64,000 nt of DNA from Cerasicoccus sp. TK19100 (GTDB lineage Bacteria > Verrucomicrobiota > Verrucomicrobiia > Opitutales > Cerasicoccaceae). A program made the position numbers and the translations under genes. Shown here one piece after another: positions 16,622 to 26,066 of the stretch. The notes beneath the pieces are model-generated. The model searched no databases, was not told where the DNA came from, and worked only from the letters and a program-made list of their open reading frames with translations. The DNA is taken from the NCBI RefSeq assembly GCF_027257155.1, contig NZ_JAPWDU010000004.1, positions 310,001 through 374,000 of the forward strand, written 5' to 3'. Numbering within the stretch: position 1 is the first letter of the stretch; the number at the start of each line of letters is the position of its first letter.

Positions 16622-18115
16622 ATGGAAACCTACGCCAAACTTACCGCTGCTCTCAAAAACACCGCGTTGCTCGACGCGACCTCGGGCCTGCTTGGCTGGG
16701 ATGAGCAAGTCAACCTTCCCCCCGGTGCCGCCGAGCTGCGCGGGCAGCAAAACTCCGCTTTGGCCGAGGTGGTTCACCGCGAGTTTACCCGCCCAGAGGT
16801 CGGCCAGTGGCTAACCGAGCTGGAGCAACAGGAGCTGGAGCCCGACGCCGCGTGTGTGGTCCGTGAAACCCGCCGCGAATACGACCGCGCCGCCAAGCTG
16901 CCGGCTGACTTCGTGCGACGCAAGTCCGAGGCCGCCAGCGCCGGCTACCACGCCTGGACGCAGGCGCGCAAGCAGAGCGATTTTTCCTCGTTTGCCCCGA
17001 TGCTGCAAACGCAGATCCAGCTCGCCCACGAGGAGGCCAAATACCTGGGCAGCGAAGGCAATGTTTACGACTACTGGATCGACCGCTTCGACCCAGGCAT
17101 GTCGTCGGCCGTGTTCTCGGATTTGTTCGACGAAATGCGCACGCCGCTGCGTGACTTAGCCGAGTCGGTGCTCGCCGCACCGCGCCAGGCCGATGTGTCC
17201 ATTTTCAAGGGCTTCCCCGTCGAGGCGCAGGAGTCGTTTTTGCGCGAGGTGCTGGAGCGGCTTGGCTTTGATTTCCAACACGGCCGCCTCGATACCGCAG
17301 TGCATCCCTTCTGCGGTGGTAGCGGCTGGGACACCCGGCTGACCACGCGCTTCTTCCCCGACAACCCGCTCGACTCGCTCTTTAGCGCGATCCACGAGGC
17401 CGGCCACGGCATGTATGAGCAAGGCCTCCGCCTCGGCAATCCGGACAGCTTCGGCCTGCCGCTCTCGAACGCCGTCGGCATGGGCGTGCATGAATCGCAA
17501 AGCCGACTGTGGGAAAACCAAGTCGCCCGCAGTGACGCTTTCTGGAGCTTCTACGAGCCGCGCTACCGCGAGGCGTTCAGCGCGCAGCTAAAGAACGTTT
17601 CCTCCGAAGACCTGCGCCTGGCGATCAACGCCGTGCAACGCCAGCCCATCCGCGTTGACGCCGACGAGGTGACCTACAACCTGCATGTCATCCTGCGTTT
17701 TGAGATCGAGCGCGCGCTCTTTGCAGGCGACATCACCGTGGCCGACGTGCCGGAAACCTGGAACCGCCTCAGCGAAGAGCTGCTTGGCCTGACGCCGAAG
17801 TCGTTCTCCGAAGGCTGCCTGCAAGATGTCCATTGGTCGGAAGGATTCTTTGGCTACTTCCCGAGCTACTCGTTGGGCAACGTGCTGGCCGCGCAACTAT
17901 GGAACGCCGCCAACACCGATCTACCGAACCTGCAAACGGAGATCGCCGACGGCAACTTTAGCAGCCTCCTCCAGTGGCTGCGCGACAAGGTCCATCGCCA
18001 CGGCAGGCGCTACGGCACCCGCGAGCTAATTCAAAACGCCATCGGCGAAGAAATCTCCCCGGCTCCACTGATCGCCTACCTGCGCGAGCGCTACGGCGCG
18101 CTGTATGGAGTCTAG
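16622..18115 (+). CDS. Metallocarboxypeptidase, M32 (Taq) family
   Basis: A 497-residue M32 carboxypeptidase. It carries the zinc motif HEAGH at 258-262 (H258, E259, H262) in a strongly conserved stretch, IHEAGHGMYEQGL, and the third ligand region GVHESQSRLWENQV at about 285-298. Full length is that of the family. M32 enzymes trim C-terminal residues from peptides in the cytoplasm; no signal peptide is present. The stop is 3 bp before the gluQ start, indicating co-transcription. Confidence 0.93.
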   Translation: METYAKLTAALKNTALLDATSGLLGWDEQVNLPPGAAELRGQQNSALAEVVHREFTRPEVGQWLTELEQQELEPDAACVVRETRREYDRAAKLPADFVRRKSEAASAGYHAWTQARKQSDFSSFAPMLQTQIQLAHEEAKYLGSEGNVYDYWIDRFDPGMSSAVFSDLFDEMRTPLRDLAESVLAAPRQADVSIFKGFPVEAQESFLREVLERLGFDFQHGRLDTAVHPFCGGSGWDTRLTTRFFPDNPLDSLFSAIHEAGHGMYEQGLRLGNPDSFGLPLSNAVGMGVHESQSRLWENQVARSDAFWSFYEPRYREAFSAQLKNVSSEDLRLAINAVQRQPIRVDADEVTYNLHVILRFEIERALFAGDITVADVPETWNRLSEELLGLTPKSFSEGCLQDVHWSEGFFGYFPSYSLGNVLAAQLWNAANTDLPNLQTEIADGNFSSLLQWLRDKVHRHGRRYGTRELIQNAIGEEISPAPLIAYLRERYGALYGV

Positions 18116-18118
18116 CCC

Positions 18119-18976
18119 ATGTCGGCCCGTTACGTAGGACGCCTCGCCCCCACCCCCACGGGCTACCTGCACCTGGGCCACGCGCGGACCTTTTACACCG
18201 CATGGCAGCGGGCCCGCGAGGCGAACGGCACCTTAATCTACCGCGACGAGGATATCGATACTTTGCGATGCAAAGCGGAATACTCACAGGCGGCCATGGA
18301 AGACTTGCGTTGGCTGGGGCTCGACTGGGATGCCGGTCCGGACATCGGTGGGCCCGACGCCCCCTACCGCCAAAGCGAACGCACCGCGCGCTACCTCGAG
18401 GCGTGGCGGCAGCTCAAGGACAGCGGTTTCATTTACCCGAGTTCGCATTCGCGCAGACAGTTGCGCGACGCCGTTGAATCGGGTCTCGCCCAGGAAGCCC
18501 CGGCAAATGACGACGAGCAGGACAGCGAGGCCATCTTCCCGACCAGTTGGCGACCAATCGATAACGCCGGCCTGGACACCACCGAACCCGGTGAAACCAA
18601 CTGGCGGTTCCGTGTGCCCGATGGCGAGACGCTGACCTTTGACGACGGTTACTTTGGATTACAAAGTTTCACCGCCGGCACGGACTTCGGCGACTTTCTC
18701 GTGTGGCGCCGCGACGGCATGCCCGCCTACGAACTGGCCGTCGTCGTGGACGACATCGCCATGGGCGTGACCGAGGTCGTGCGCGGCGCGGATTTGCTCC
18801 GATCTACGGCAAGGCAGCTACTCCTCTACCGTGCGCTCAATGCAGCACCGCCCGCATTTTACCACTGCCCACTCGTCCGCGACGAGTCCGGCCAGCGTTT
18901 AGCCAAGCGCAGCGAAAGCCTCAGCCTCCGCGCCCTACGCGAGAACGGTAAGGCAGCAGCAGACCTGCTCCAATAA
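18119..18976 (+). CDS. gluQ: Glutamyl-Q tRNA(Asp) synthetase
   Basis: A 285-residue truncated glutamyl-tRNA synthetase paralogue. It has the class I signature HLGH (18-21) after RLAPTPTGYLHLG and the KMSKS-like AKRSES near 262, but no anticodon-binding domain, which defines GluQ-RS. The enzyme glutamylates queuosine in tRNA(Asp). The zinc-binding cysteines that usually follow the YPxxC region are missing here (YPSSHSRRQL), so zinc is probably not bound. Start ATG 18119 lies 3 bp after the carboxypeptidase stop. Confidence 0.9.
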   Translation: MSARYVGRLAPTPTGYLHLGHARTFYTAWQRAREANGTLIYRDEDIDTLRCKAEYSQAAMEDLRWLGLDWDAGPDIGGPDAPYRQSERTARYLEAWRQLKDSGFIYPSSHSRRQLRDAVESGLAQEAPANDDEQDSEAIFPTSWRPIDNAGLDTTEPGETNWRFRVPDGETLTFDDGYFGLQSFTAGTDFGDFLVWRRDGMPAYELAVVVDDIAMGVTEVVRGADLLRSTARQLLLYRALNAAPPAFYHCPLVRDESGQRLAKRSESLSLRALRENGKAAADLLQ

Positions 18977-19070
18977 GTCGGGCACGACTTTTGCTCGCAG
19001 CAGGCAAGCATGCCACTAAAAATAGGCTGTTTACGGGAATTTATCAAGGGCACACACCTCTACTGCTAAA

Positions 19071-22000
19071 ATGAAAGCTACAGTAAAATTTATTTCTTTC
19101 ACGCTAACTATGTTCGGTTGCACCGGCATGTGGGCAGACTACACGGTAACGAACACCAATCTAAGTGGCGCAGGATCTTTAGCCGAAGGCATTGCCCAGG
19201 CGAACGCCAGCACCGAGGCATTTACGATCAATTTTGATAACAGCATTACATCGCTGTCTCTCGATTCACAATTAGTCGTTAGCCTAAATGCCGCCAATAC
19301 CAATGGGCTGACCATCAATGGAACCGGGGTGACGATCGACATGCAGTCCAAGGACCGGGCCTTCTATTTTGACGGTGGCAGTGTGACCATCAACGGACTC
19401 ACCATTAAGGATGCGAGTGTCACTGGCGGCGCGGGTGGCAATGGCGGCGGCGGCGGAGGTGGTGGCGCGGGCCTGGGCGGTGCCGTCTTTATCAACAGTG
19501 GCAGCATCAGCCTGAATAATATGCACTTCAGCGGGGCCTCCGCAACCGGAGGAGAAGGCAGTACCGGCTACACGGACAACGAGGTCAACGGCGGCGGTGG
19601 CGGCGGTGGCATGGGCGGTGGCTCCAATACACAGGCCCAGGACAATCAGCCGGGGAGCCAGATTGGCCCAAGCGACTCAACGGTATCCGGTGGCGGCAAT
19701 GGCGGCGGCCCGGGAACTGGCAGCAGCTTCACGGGCGGAACCGGAGGTGCCGGCGGGCACTCGGGTATCGGCGTTAGCACCGAACCCAGCGATGGCAGCG
19801 ATGGCCAGGATTTCGGAGGCGGTGGTGGCGGTGGCGCTGCCGGTGCCTCAGATGACGGATTTGGCGACCACCACCAAGGCTCTGATGGCGGAAGCGGCGG
19901 CAATGGAGGATTTGGAGCTGGCGGCGGCGGTGGCGGCCAAGGAACCAATGCTAAAACATTTTCCGTCCAAGGCGGCTGGAACGGTGGCGACGGCGGCGCT
20001 GGTGGTTTCGGCGGCGGCGGCGGTGGCGGCTCAGGTGGCGGCTCTTCTGAAGATCCCTTAGATGGAGGCGATGGCGGCTCCGGTGGCGCAGCTGGCTGGG
20101 GTGCTGGTGCCGGTAGCACGGGCGAAGTAGGACAATTCAGCTCGCCAGGCGATGGCGGCGCCGGTGGTGGCGGACTCGGTGCAGGCGGTGCTGTCTTTGT
20201 GCGCAACGGAGCGACGCTGGCCATCAGCAATGTCAGTTTCAGCGGATCAGAAGTCACGGCAGGCGTAGCGGATTACAGCTGGGCCGGTTCAAACGATGGC
20301 AGCGCATATGGTCGCGATCTTTTTGCCGGCGGCGATATCACCCTAAGCATGGGCAACGACCTCACCCTCGCCGACAACGCCTTGGGCGGAGGTACTTCTG
20401 TCGGCTCCAGTGGCGATTGGGATAATACGGAAGCGGATGGTTCCTTGACCACAATCGGAAGTGGCACCCTGACGTTGGAAGGAAGCCAAGCGGTCAACAC
20501 CCTCAACATCCAATCACTGGTCGTTTCCGCAGCTGAATCGACGCTAACCGTAGAATCACTAACCATCGGTAGCGAATCCGGCGGGGAACTCCGTTTTCAA
20601 GGCAGTGCCCTCAATGTGCTGGAAGACAATTCCAAGGTCGTTCTTGGGTTAAACGAAGGCGATCACGGTAAGCTTTCGGTGACAAATCTACCGGACTTGA
20701 ACGTAAGCTCTATCGAATCAGGTGCCGGTGTGGGCGAACTGGAGATCAATGTCAGCGAAGGGCAAGGCTATGAATTCAACACGCCGCTCAATTCTCCCGA
20801 CGGCTCCGGAGAACTCAACGTGACAATCCAGGGCGGTGGTGAAGTAAATTTCAATGTCGCCAATACTTACACAGGATCGACCACGGTCTCGAGTTCTCAA
20901 CTGGCCGTCGTCAATGCCAATGCCTTGCAGAACACGTCAGCACTGATCGTTGAGGATGGCGAGGTAGATGTCATGGCCAATGTCTTGACGATCCCGTCAC
21001 TCACGCTGAACAACGGGACGTTGATGGACTCCAGCGGAGGCGGCAGCATCATTACCAACAACTTTTCCAGCCACCGGGGTGGTAATATTAACCTAAATGT
21101 GACTGCCACGGAAACGCTGCAATTGACCGATGACGACATTGCGGGCAACTCGAATACTCTGACCCTCGGTGAGAACAAAACCCTCACCGCCCAGTCGATC
21201 ACCATTGGCGGTGGCATGAATCTGGTTCTGAGCCAAGGCTCCACACTGACTCAAGTTTCGACGGATTCCCCTTCACTCATACTTGGCGATAGCAAAGATG
21301 GCGTGGGAACGCTTACCGTTGGCAGTGACGGCAATGCGCCGTCAATTGGTTTTGAAGCAATTAGTGGTGGTGGTAATGGCGGCAAGGTCGTCTTTAACCA
21401 ATCCATGTCAACGGACGGAAGTTCCGGCGAGTATGTCGTCGGTTACGCTCTTCTCGGGAACCTTTCTGTGGTTCAGCAAAATGCCAATGGCGAAACGGTC
21501 CTGGCGCCGGTATTCACGAACAATACCTACACGGGAGGCACGACGGTAAAGGACGGCATCCTCGTCGTGGGCGCTACGGATGCCGCAGGCACGGGCGACA
21601 TCACCGTAGAAGGTGGTCAGCTAATCATAAAGGAAACCACTGAAAGCCCACGCTCATCGTTTAGCGTCACCAACAAAGTCATCTTGCTTGGCGGTCAATA
21701 TCAGCGGCACCTATACACAGGCCAAAGTTACTCCGTCATGGGTGACCTTCAATCCGAGCGCGGCTCGGTAATGAGTTGGCTCGGCGGTGAATCGTCAGAT
21801 ATTCGCTTCATCGACTTCACCGTCTCTGAAAGCAGCTCAGCTAATAATGACGCCATACGCCAAAGCAGTGTATTCTCGTTTAACAGCTACGACGACGACC
21901 TGATCGTCATTCAGATTTCAGATGGCTCCATCCTCAGCGATAGCTATCTGGCTGCACTCGATTCTGAGAGCAATCTGTGGATTAACGTAACCGAAAACAA

Positions 22001-22253
22001 TGTTGGCAACGTAGCAACCCCTGAACAGATGGGTTTTCAAGGTAGCTTCGGAGACTTTACCGCGCTTTACGGTGATGACCTATCAAGCTACCTGGGAGCA
22101 TACGGGTTCGACGTTACCAACGATGCCGTTTGGGCAGTGATTAACCGCAGCTCTGATTTCTACGCCGCAGTTCCCGAGCCTGCCCAATACGCAACGATCA
22201 TGGCGTTGACGTGCTTGGCAGGCGTTGGGCTACTACGGCGTAAATCCAGATAA
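19071..22253 (+). CDS. Glycine-rich surface protein with autotransporter-type repeats and PEP-CTERM tail
   Basis: A 1060-residue exported protein. After a signal peptide (1-22) and a beta-helix-like N-terminal part (to about 120), residues about 120-380 are extremely rich in glycine (runs of four to eight Gly, coded mainly by GGC/GGT). The middle shows autotransporter-associated repeats such as NTYTGSTTVSSSQLAVVNA and NTYTGGTTVKDGILVVGA. The C-terminus is a PEP-CTERM sorting signal, VPEPAQYATIMAL, a hydrophobic helix and RRKSR. PEP-CTERM signals are processed by exosortase, usually for export to the cell surface or matrix. No beta-barrel domain is present, so it is not a classical autotransporter. 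It stands alone. Confidence 0.85.
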   Translation: MKATVKFISFTLTMFGCTGMWADYTVTNTNLSGAGSLAEGIAQANASTEAFTINFDNSITSLSLDSQLVVSLNAANTNGLTINGTGVTIDMQSKDRAFYFDGGSVTINGLTIKDASVTGGAGGNGGGGGGGGAGLGGAVFINSGSISLNNMHFSGASATGGEGSTGYTDNEVNGGGGGGGMGGGSNTQAQDNQPGSQIGPSDSTVSGGGNGGGPGTGSSFTGGTGGAGGHSGIGVSTEPSDGSDGQDFGGGGGGGAAGASDDGFGDHHQGSDGGSGGNGGFGAGGGGGGQGTNAKTFSVQGGWNGGDGGAGGFGGGGGGGSGGGSSEDPLDGGDGGSGGAAGWGAGAGSTGEVGQFSSPGDGGAGGGGLGAGGAVFVRNGATLAISNVSFSGSEVTAGVADYSWAGSNDGSAYGRDLFAGGDITLSMGNDLTLADNALGGGTSVGSSGDWDNTEADGSLTTIGSGTLTLEGSQAVNTLNIQSLVVSAAESTLTVESLTIGSESGGELRFQGSALNVLEDNSKVVLGLNEGDHGKLSVTNLPDLNVSSIESGAGVGELEINVSEGQGYEFNTPLNSPDGSGELNVTIQGGGEVNFNVANTYTGSTTVSSSQLAVVNANALQNTSALIVEDGEVDVMANVLTIPSLTLNNGTLMDSSGGGSIITNNFSSHRGGNINLNVTATETLQLTDDDIAGNSNTLTLGENKTLTAQSITIGGGMNLVLSQGSTLTQVSTDSPSLILGDSKDGVGTLTVGSDGNAPSIGFEAISGGGNGGKVVFNQSMSTDGSSGEYVVGYALLGNLSVVQQNANGETVLAPVFTNNTYTGGTTVKDGILVVGATDAAGTGDITVEGGQLIIKETTESPRSSFSVTNKVILLGGQYQRHLYTGQSYSVMGDLQSERGSVMSWLGGESSDIRFIDFTVSESSSANNDAIRQSSVFSFNSYDDDLIVIQISDGSILSDSYLAALDSESNLWINVTENNVGNVATPEQMGFQGSFGDFTALYGDDLSSYLGAYGFDVTNDAVWAVINRSSDFYAAVPEPAQYATIMALTCLAGVGLLRRKSR

Positions 22254-22259
22254 TCGGCC

Positions 22260-23345
22260 TTACCGGTTGGCGTCGGCGATCGCCTGCGCGCGCAGGGAAA
22301 GCTCGGATGCCATGAAGGCGTGAGCCTGCGTCATCGCCTTCTCGGTGCGGTTAAGACTGTCGAGGATCAGTTGACCGAAGAACGGAAAGCCGACTTGGCC
22401 ACTCACTTCGATCCGCTGCTCGCTGTCCTGATCCGCAAGGATAATGATGTTACCGGTGTTCGACACGCCGGAATCAAAATACTTGCGCACTTCGATCGTG
22501 CCCTTGGTGCCGGTGATGAAGCTGCGGCCATCGCCCCAGCCACGTGCACCCTTCGGTGAGAACCAGTTGACGCGGGAGAAGCAGGACACGCCGTTGTCGA
22601 GCTTTAGCACGGCCTCGCCGATGTCTTCCAGCTCGGGCTTGTCGGCATTCGCCAAGTTGTCCACGCGGGCGTGCAGCACCTCGCCACTGGACTGGCGCGT
22701 GTAGTGCAGGAACTGGTCGAACTGGTGCGAAGCGATGTCGGTAAGGATGCCGCCGTATTGCGACTTGTCGAAGAACCACTCTGGGCGGCTGGGCTTGTTC
22801 AGGCTGTGCGGCCCAAAGATCTCCATGTGTGCGATGTCGCCAATGGCACCGTTCTGGATCAGTTCGTCCACATACCACGCGGACTCGACGTGCACGCGCT
22901 CGGAATAATAGACCTGATACTTGCGGCCGGTCTTGGCAACGGTTTCACGGGCCTGGTTCAGTTGGTCCAGTGAAGTGAACGGGCACTTATCGGTAAAGTA
23001 ATCTTTACCGGCTTCCATTACTTTGCATCCCAAAGGTCCACGCAGGCTTGGGATGGCGGCGGCAGCCACCATGTGCACGGCATCATCCTCGAGAATTGGG
23101 TCCAACGAATCGACCACCTTCGCTTCAGGACTTTTTGCCAACAGGTTATCGACCTTGTTCTGATTCGCGGCGGGGTTGGGTTCGTAAATATACTTCAGCA
23201 CCCCCCCGGCCTCCGACAGTCCATTGACCTGCCCCATGATGTGGCCGTGATCAAGATGAGTGGCGGCGAAGATAAACTCACCCTTGTCAACGACCGGCTT
23301 TGGCTTGGCCGCAGTCGGCGCATAATTCATTCCGTCTTTAGACAT
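22260..23345 (-). CDS. Gfo/Idh/MocA-family oxidoreductase (altered nucleotide motif)
   Basis: A 361-residue Gfo/Idh/MocA protein. The alpha/beta N-terminal domain and C-terminal sheet are recognisable (KVMEAGKDYFTDKCPF, EWFFDKSQYGGILTDIASH, then YGGILTDIASHQFDQFLHY). The first strand, normally followed by GxGxxG, reads FIFAATHLDHGHIMGQ, so the canonical Rossmann glycines are replaced. The family oxidises or reduces sugars and sugar acids with NAD(P). It follows a second Gfo/Idh gene by 19 bp and is the last gene of the uronate operon. Substrate unknown. Confidence 0.82.
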   Translation of the reverse strand: MSKDGMNYAPTAAKPKPVVDKGEFIFAATHLDHGHIMGQVNGLSEAGGVLKYIYEPNPAANQNKVDNLLAKSPEAKVVDSLDPILEDDAVHMVAAAAIPSLRGPLGCKVMEAGKDYFTDKCPFTSLDQLNQARETVAKTGRKYQVYYSERVHVESAWYVDELIQNGAIGDIAHMEIFGPHSLNKPSRPEWFFDKSQYGGILTDIASHQFDQFLHYTRQSSGEVLHARVDNLANADKPELEDIGEAVLKLDNGVSCFSRVNWFSPKGARGWGDGRSFITGTKGTIEVRKYFDSGVSNTGNIIILADQDSEQRIEVSGQVGFPFFGQLILDSLNRTEKAMTQAHAFMASELSLRAQAIADANR

Positions 23346-23364
23346 GATACTTTGTGTTGCAGGG

Positions 23365-24516
23365 TTAGTTACTGAAAGAACCCGAAAGATCGGCCGGGCC
23401 GGTCTCGACGGTTTTCTTTTTGTGGGTGGATTCGGCGATCAGCTTTTTCAAGTGCGCCTCGTAGGCAGCGCCATCGAGCGGCAGCTTGAGCGTCGAGTCG
23501 GTGAAGCTTGAGTAAAGCATCGCATTGGCCAGCTCCACCGAATGGATGCCTTCGGCTGCGGGCGCAATCAGCTCAGCACCATTCAGGATCGCATCGACAA
23601 AGTTTTTCATGATGCCGATGTGCTGCTCGCCGAAGCCGCTGGTAGGAATCTTAATATCCCACACCGGAGGTTTATCAAAACCACCTTTGGTCTCATTCGA
23701 GAATTCCGTGGTTTGCTTCTCGTTGCGCGTCCACTGGATACCCTCGCCTTCGATAACAACCTTGCCCTGCTCGGCGGCGACTTCCAGGCGGTTCGTGCCG
23801 GGAGCCTCACCGGTGGTGGTGATGAAGACGCCCGTCGCGCCGTTTTCATACTTGAGGTAAGTCGTTACATCGTCCTCGACTTCGATGTCGTGGAAGCGAC
23901 CAATTTGGCAATAGGAGCGCACCTCAGTCGGCATGCCGAACAGCCACTGCATGAGGTCCAACTGGTGCGGGCACTGGTTGAGCAGCACGCCGCCACCTTC
24001 ACCGCCCCAAGTCGCGCGCCAACCACCGGATGCATAGTAAGCGGCGGTGCGGAACCAGTCGGTGATAATCCAGTTAATGCGATTAATGCGGCCCAACTGG
24101 CCGGAGGTGATCAGCTCACGCAGCTTCACGTAGCGCGGGTCCGTGCGCTGGTTGAACATTGCGGCAAACACGAGGTTCTTATTCTGGTGCGCGGCAATAA
24201 GGCGCTCGCAGTCGGCCTTGTGCACGGAAATGGGTTTCTCCACCAGCGTGTGCAAGCCCGCTTCCAGTGCGGCGATGCCCAGCGTGGTGTGCGGGTAGTG
24301 CGGTGTGGCGATGATGACGGCGTCGATCTCGCCGCTGCCGATCAGCTCCTGGGCGTCGCTGAAATGCTTTTGCTCGGAAAACGCCTCCAAGCGCTTGGGG
24401 TCGCTGTCGCACAAAGCGGTGAGCTTCGCGCCGGGAACCTTGCCCGCGATAATGTTTTTGGCGTGGCTAGTGCCCATGTTGCCGACGCCGATAATGCCAA
24501 TTCTTACTTCGTTCAT
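23365..24516 (-). CDS. Gfo/Idh/MocA-family oxidoreductase
   Basis: A 383-residue NAD(P)-dependent oxidoreductase. The Rossmann motif GIIGVGNMG lies at about 7-15, the EKP motif in TLVEKPISVHKADC at about 92-105, and the C-terminal sheet begins RINWIITDWFR. Its place in the same minus-strand unit as uxaC and kdgK, 38 bp after uxaC, suggests work on a uronate-derived sugar, but family membership alone does not define a substrate. Length and order are typical. Confidence 0.87.
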   Translation of the reverse strand: MNEVRIGIIGVGNMGTSHAKNIIAGKVPGAKLTALCDSDPKRLEAFSEQKHFSDAQELIGSGEIDAVIIATPHYPHTTLGIAALEAGLHTLVEKPISVHKADCERLIAAHQNKNLVFAAMFNQRTDPRYVKLRELITSGQLGRINRINWIITDWFRTAAYYASGGWRATWGGEGGGVLLNQCPHQLDLMQWLFGMPTEVRSYCQIGRFHDIEVEDDVTTYLKYENGATGVFITTTGEAPGTNRLEVAAEQGKVVIEGEGIQWTRNEKQTTEFSNETKGGFDKPPVWDIKIPTSGFGEQHIGIMKNFVDAILNGAELIAPAAEGIHSVELANAMLYSSFTDSTLKLPLDGAAYEAHLKKLIAESTHKKKTVETGPADLSGSFSN

Positions 24517-24554
24517 GTGTGAGGGATTTGTGGTTATCTGGGGGGAGGATAAAT

Positions 24555-25967
24555 TTACGCTGGGATCTCGAAGCCAAAGAAATTGGCCGCGTTGTCATGG
24601 CAGATGTTTTTCACCATCGGCGCGTAGAGGTCCCACTCGTTCGGGATAAGGCCTTGCTCGACATCGTTCCCGATGAGGTTGCACAGGATGCGGCGGAAAT
24701 ACTCGTGGCGCGGGTAGCTGAGGAAGCTGCGCGAATCCGTGAGCATGCCAACAAAGCGACTGAGCAAACCGAGGTTGGAGAGCGTGTTCATCTGCCACTC
24801 CATGGCCTCCTTCTGATCGAGGAACCACCAGCCGCTGCCGAATTGAATCTTACCCGCGATGGAGCCGTCCTGGAAGTTGCCAATCATCGTGCCCATCAGG
24901 TAATTGTCCGCCGGGTTCAGATTGTAAATAACCACCTTGGGCAAGGTGTCGTCCATGTCGAGGCGGTCGAGGTAGCGGCTCAGCGCAGCCCCCTGCGAGT
25001 AATCGCCAATCGAGTCAAAGCCGGTGTCCGGCCCAAGCTTGTTGAACAAGCGCGTGTTGTTGTTGCGCATGGCGCCGATGTGCAACTGCTTCGTCCAACC
25101 CTTCTCAGCATCGAGCTGGCCGAAATAAACCATCAGGTTGCTGGCGAACTCTTCCGCCTGCTCCGGCACAACGGCATTGCCCGAACGCGCGTGGTCGAAG
25201 ATCGAAGCCGCACGCTCATCGCTGACGAACTTATCAAAGCACTTTTCGAGGCCGTGGTCAGAAAGACGTCCACCAGCTTCGTGGAAGAAATCATGGCGCT
25301 GCTTGAGCGCATCCTTCAGGCCACTGAAGCTACCCGTGTCGATACCCGAAACTTCAGCCAGCTTGTCGCACCAGGCATTGAAGTTTTCCGTATCGCCGAT
25401 CTTCAGCGCCTTGTCCGGACGGAAGGTGGGATACATCGCCGTGGTGACATTCGGGTCCTTCGCCGCAGCTACGTGATGCGCCAGCGTGTCGGTCGGGTCA
25501 TCGGTCGTGCAGACAACCTTTACCTGAAACTTCTTCAAGATGCCGTTCGCGCTGTAGTCGTCCTGAGCCAAAAGCGCGTTGGCCTTTTCCCAAATGACGG
25601 GCGCGGTCTTTTCGCTGATGAGCTCATCGATGCCGAAGTAGCGAACGAGCTCCAAATGGCTCCAGTGATAAAGCGGATTGCGCAGCGTGTCGGGCACGGT
25701 CTTGCACCAAGCCATGAACTTCTCGTAGTCCCCGGCGTCACCGGTGATCAGCGATTCGTCAACGCCGTTGGTCCGCAGCGCACGCCACTTGTAGTGATCG
25801 CCGCCCAGCCAGATATCGGCAATGTTACGGAAGCGGCGGTCGTTGGCCACGTCCTCCGGCGGCAGGTGGCAGTGGTAGTCAATGATCGGCTCGTCCTTGG
25901 CCACTTCGTGGTAAAGGCGACGCGCGGTTTCACTTTGCAATAGAAAGTCGTCGTGAATGAAAGACAT
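24555..25967 (-). CDS. uxaC: Uronate isomerase
   Basis: A 470-residue amidohydrolase-fold uronate isomerase. It shows the metal motif DYHCHLPPEDV (about 30-40), WKWRALRTNGV-like YKWRALRTNG, KVVCTTDDPTD, and the C-terminal VGMLTDSRSFLSYPRHEYFRR, all typical of UxaC. It interconverts D-glucuronate and D-fructuronate, and D-galacturonate and D-tagaturonate. UxaE at 32484 then joins the two branches, and the SDR at 26067 is the likely fructuronate reductase. It starts 99 bp after the SDR stop, with a TTCGAA-type repeat between. Confidence 0.96.
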   Translation of the reverse strand: MSFIHDDFLLQSETARRLYHEVAKDEPIIDYHCHLPPEDVANDRRFRNIADIWLGGDHYKWRALRTNGVDESLITGDAGDYEKFMAWCKTVPDTLRNPLYHWSHLELVRYFGIDELISEKTAPVIWEKANALLAQDDYSANGILKKFQVKVVCTTDDPTDTLAHHVAAAKDPNVTTAMYPTFRPDKALKIGDTENFNAWCDKLAEVSGIDTGSFSGLKDALKQRHDFFHEAGGRLSDHGLEKCFDKFVSDERAASIFDHARSGNAVVPEQAEEFASNLMVYFGQLDAEKGWTKQLHIGAMRNNNTRLFNKLGPDTGFDSIGDYSQGAALSRYLDRLDMDDTLPKVVIYNLNPADNYLMGTMIGNFQDGSIAGKIQFGSGWWFLDQKEAMEWQMNTLSNLGLLSRFVGMLTDSRSFLSYPRHEYFRRILCNLIGNDVEQGLIPNEWDLYAPMVKNICHDNAANFFGFEIPA

Positions 25968-25971
25968 GTGG

Positions 25972-26066
25972 GGAAGGTTTGAAAGTTCGGAAGTTTGAAA
26001 TGTTCGAAGGTTTATTGGCCTCGGCTCAACTTTCGAACCTTCGAACCGACAAACCTTTCGAACTTT
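25972..26066. repeat. TTCGAA-type imperfect inverted repeat
   Basis: The left half has AAGGTTTGAAAGTTC and TGTTCGAAGGTTT; the right half has the complement, AACTTTCGAACCTTCGAACC and CCTTTCGAACTTTC. It fills the uxaC-SDR gap. The same motif set occurs at 6880, 26850 and 51985. Confidence 0.8.

Noticed and set aside
19071-22253. Classical type V autotransporter
   Set aside because: Passenger-type repeats occur, but the C-terminal beta-barrel is absent and a PEP-CTERM signal is present.
24519-25943. 474-residue frame opposite uxaC
   Set aside because: It mirrors uxaC in antisense; uxaC has full family motifs, and the antisense product has no recognisable domain.
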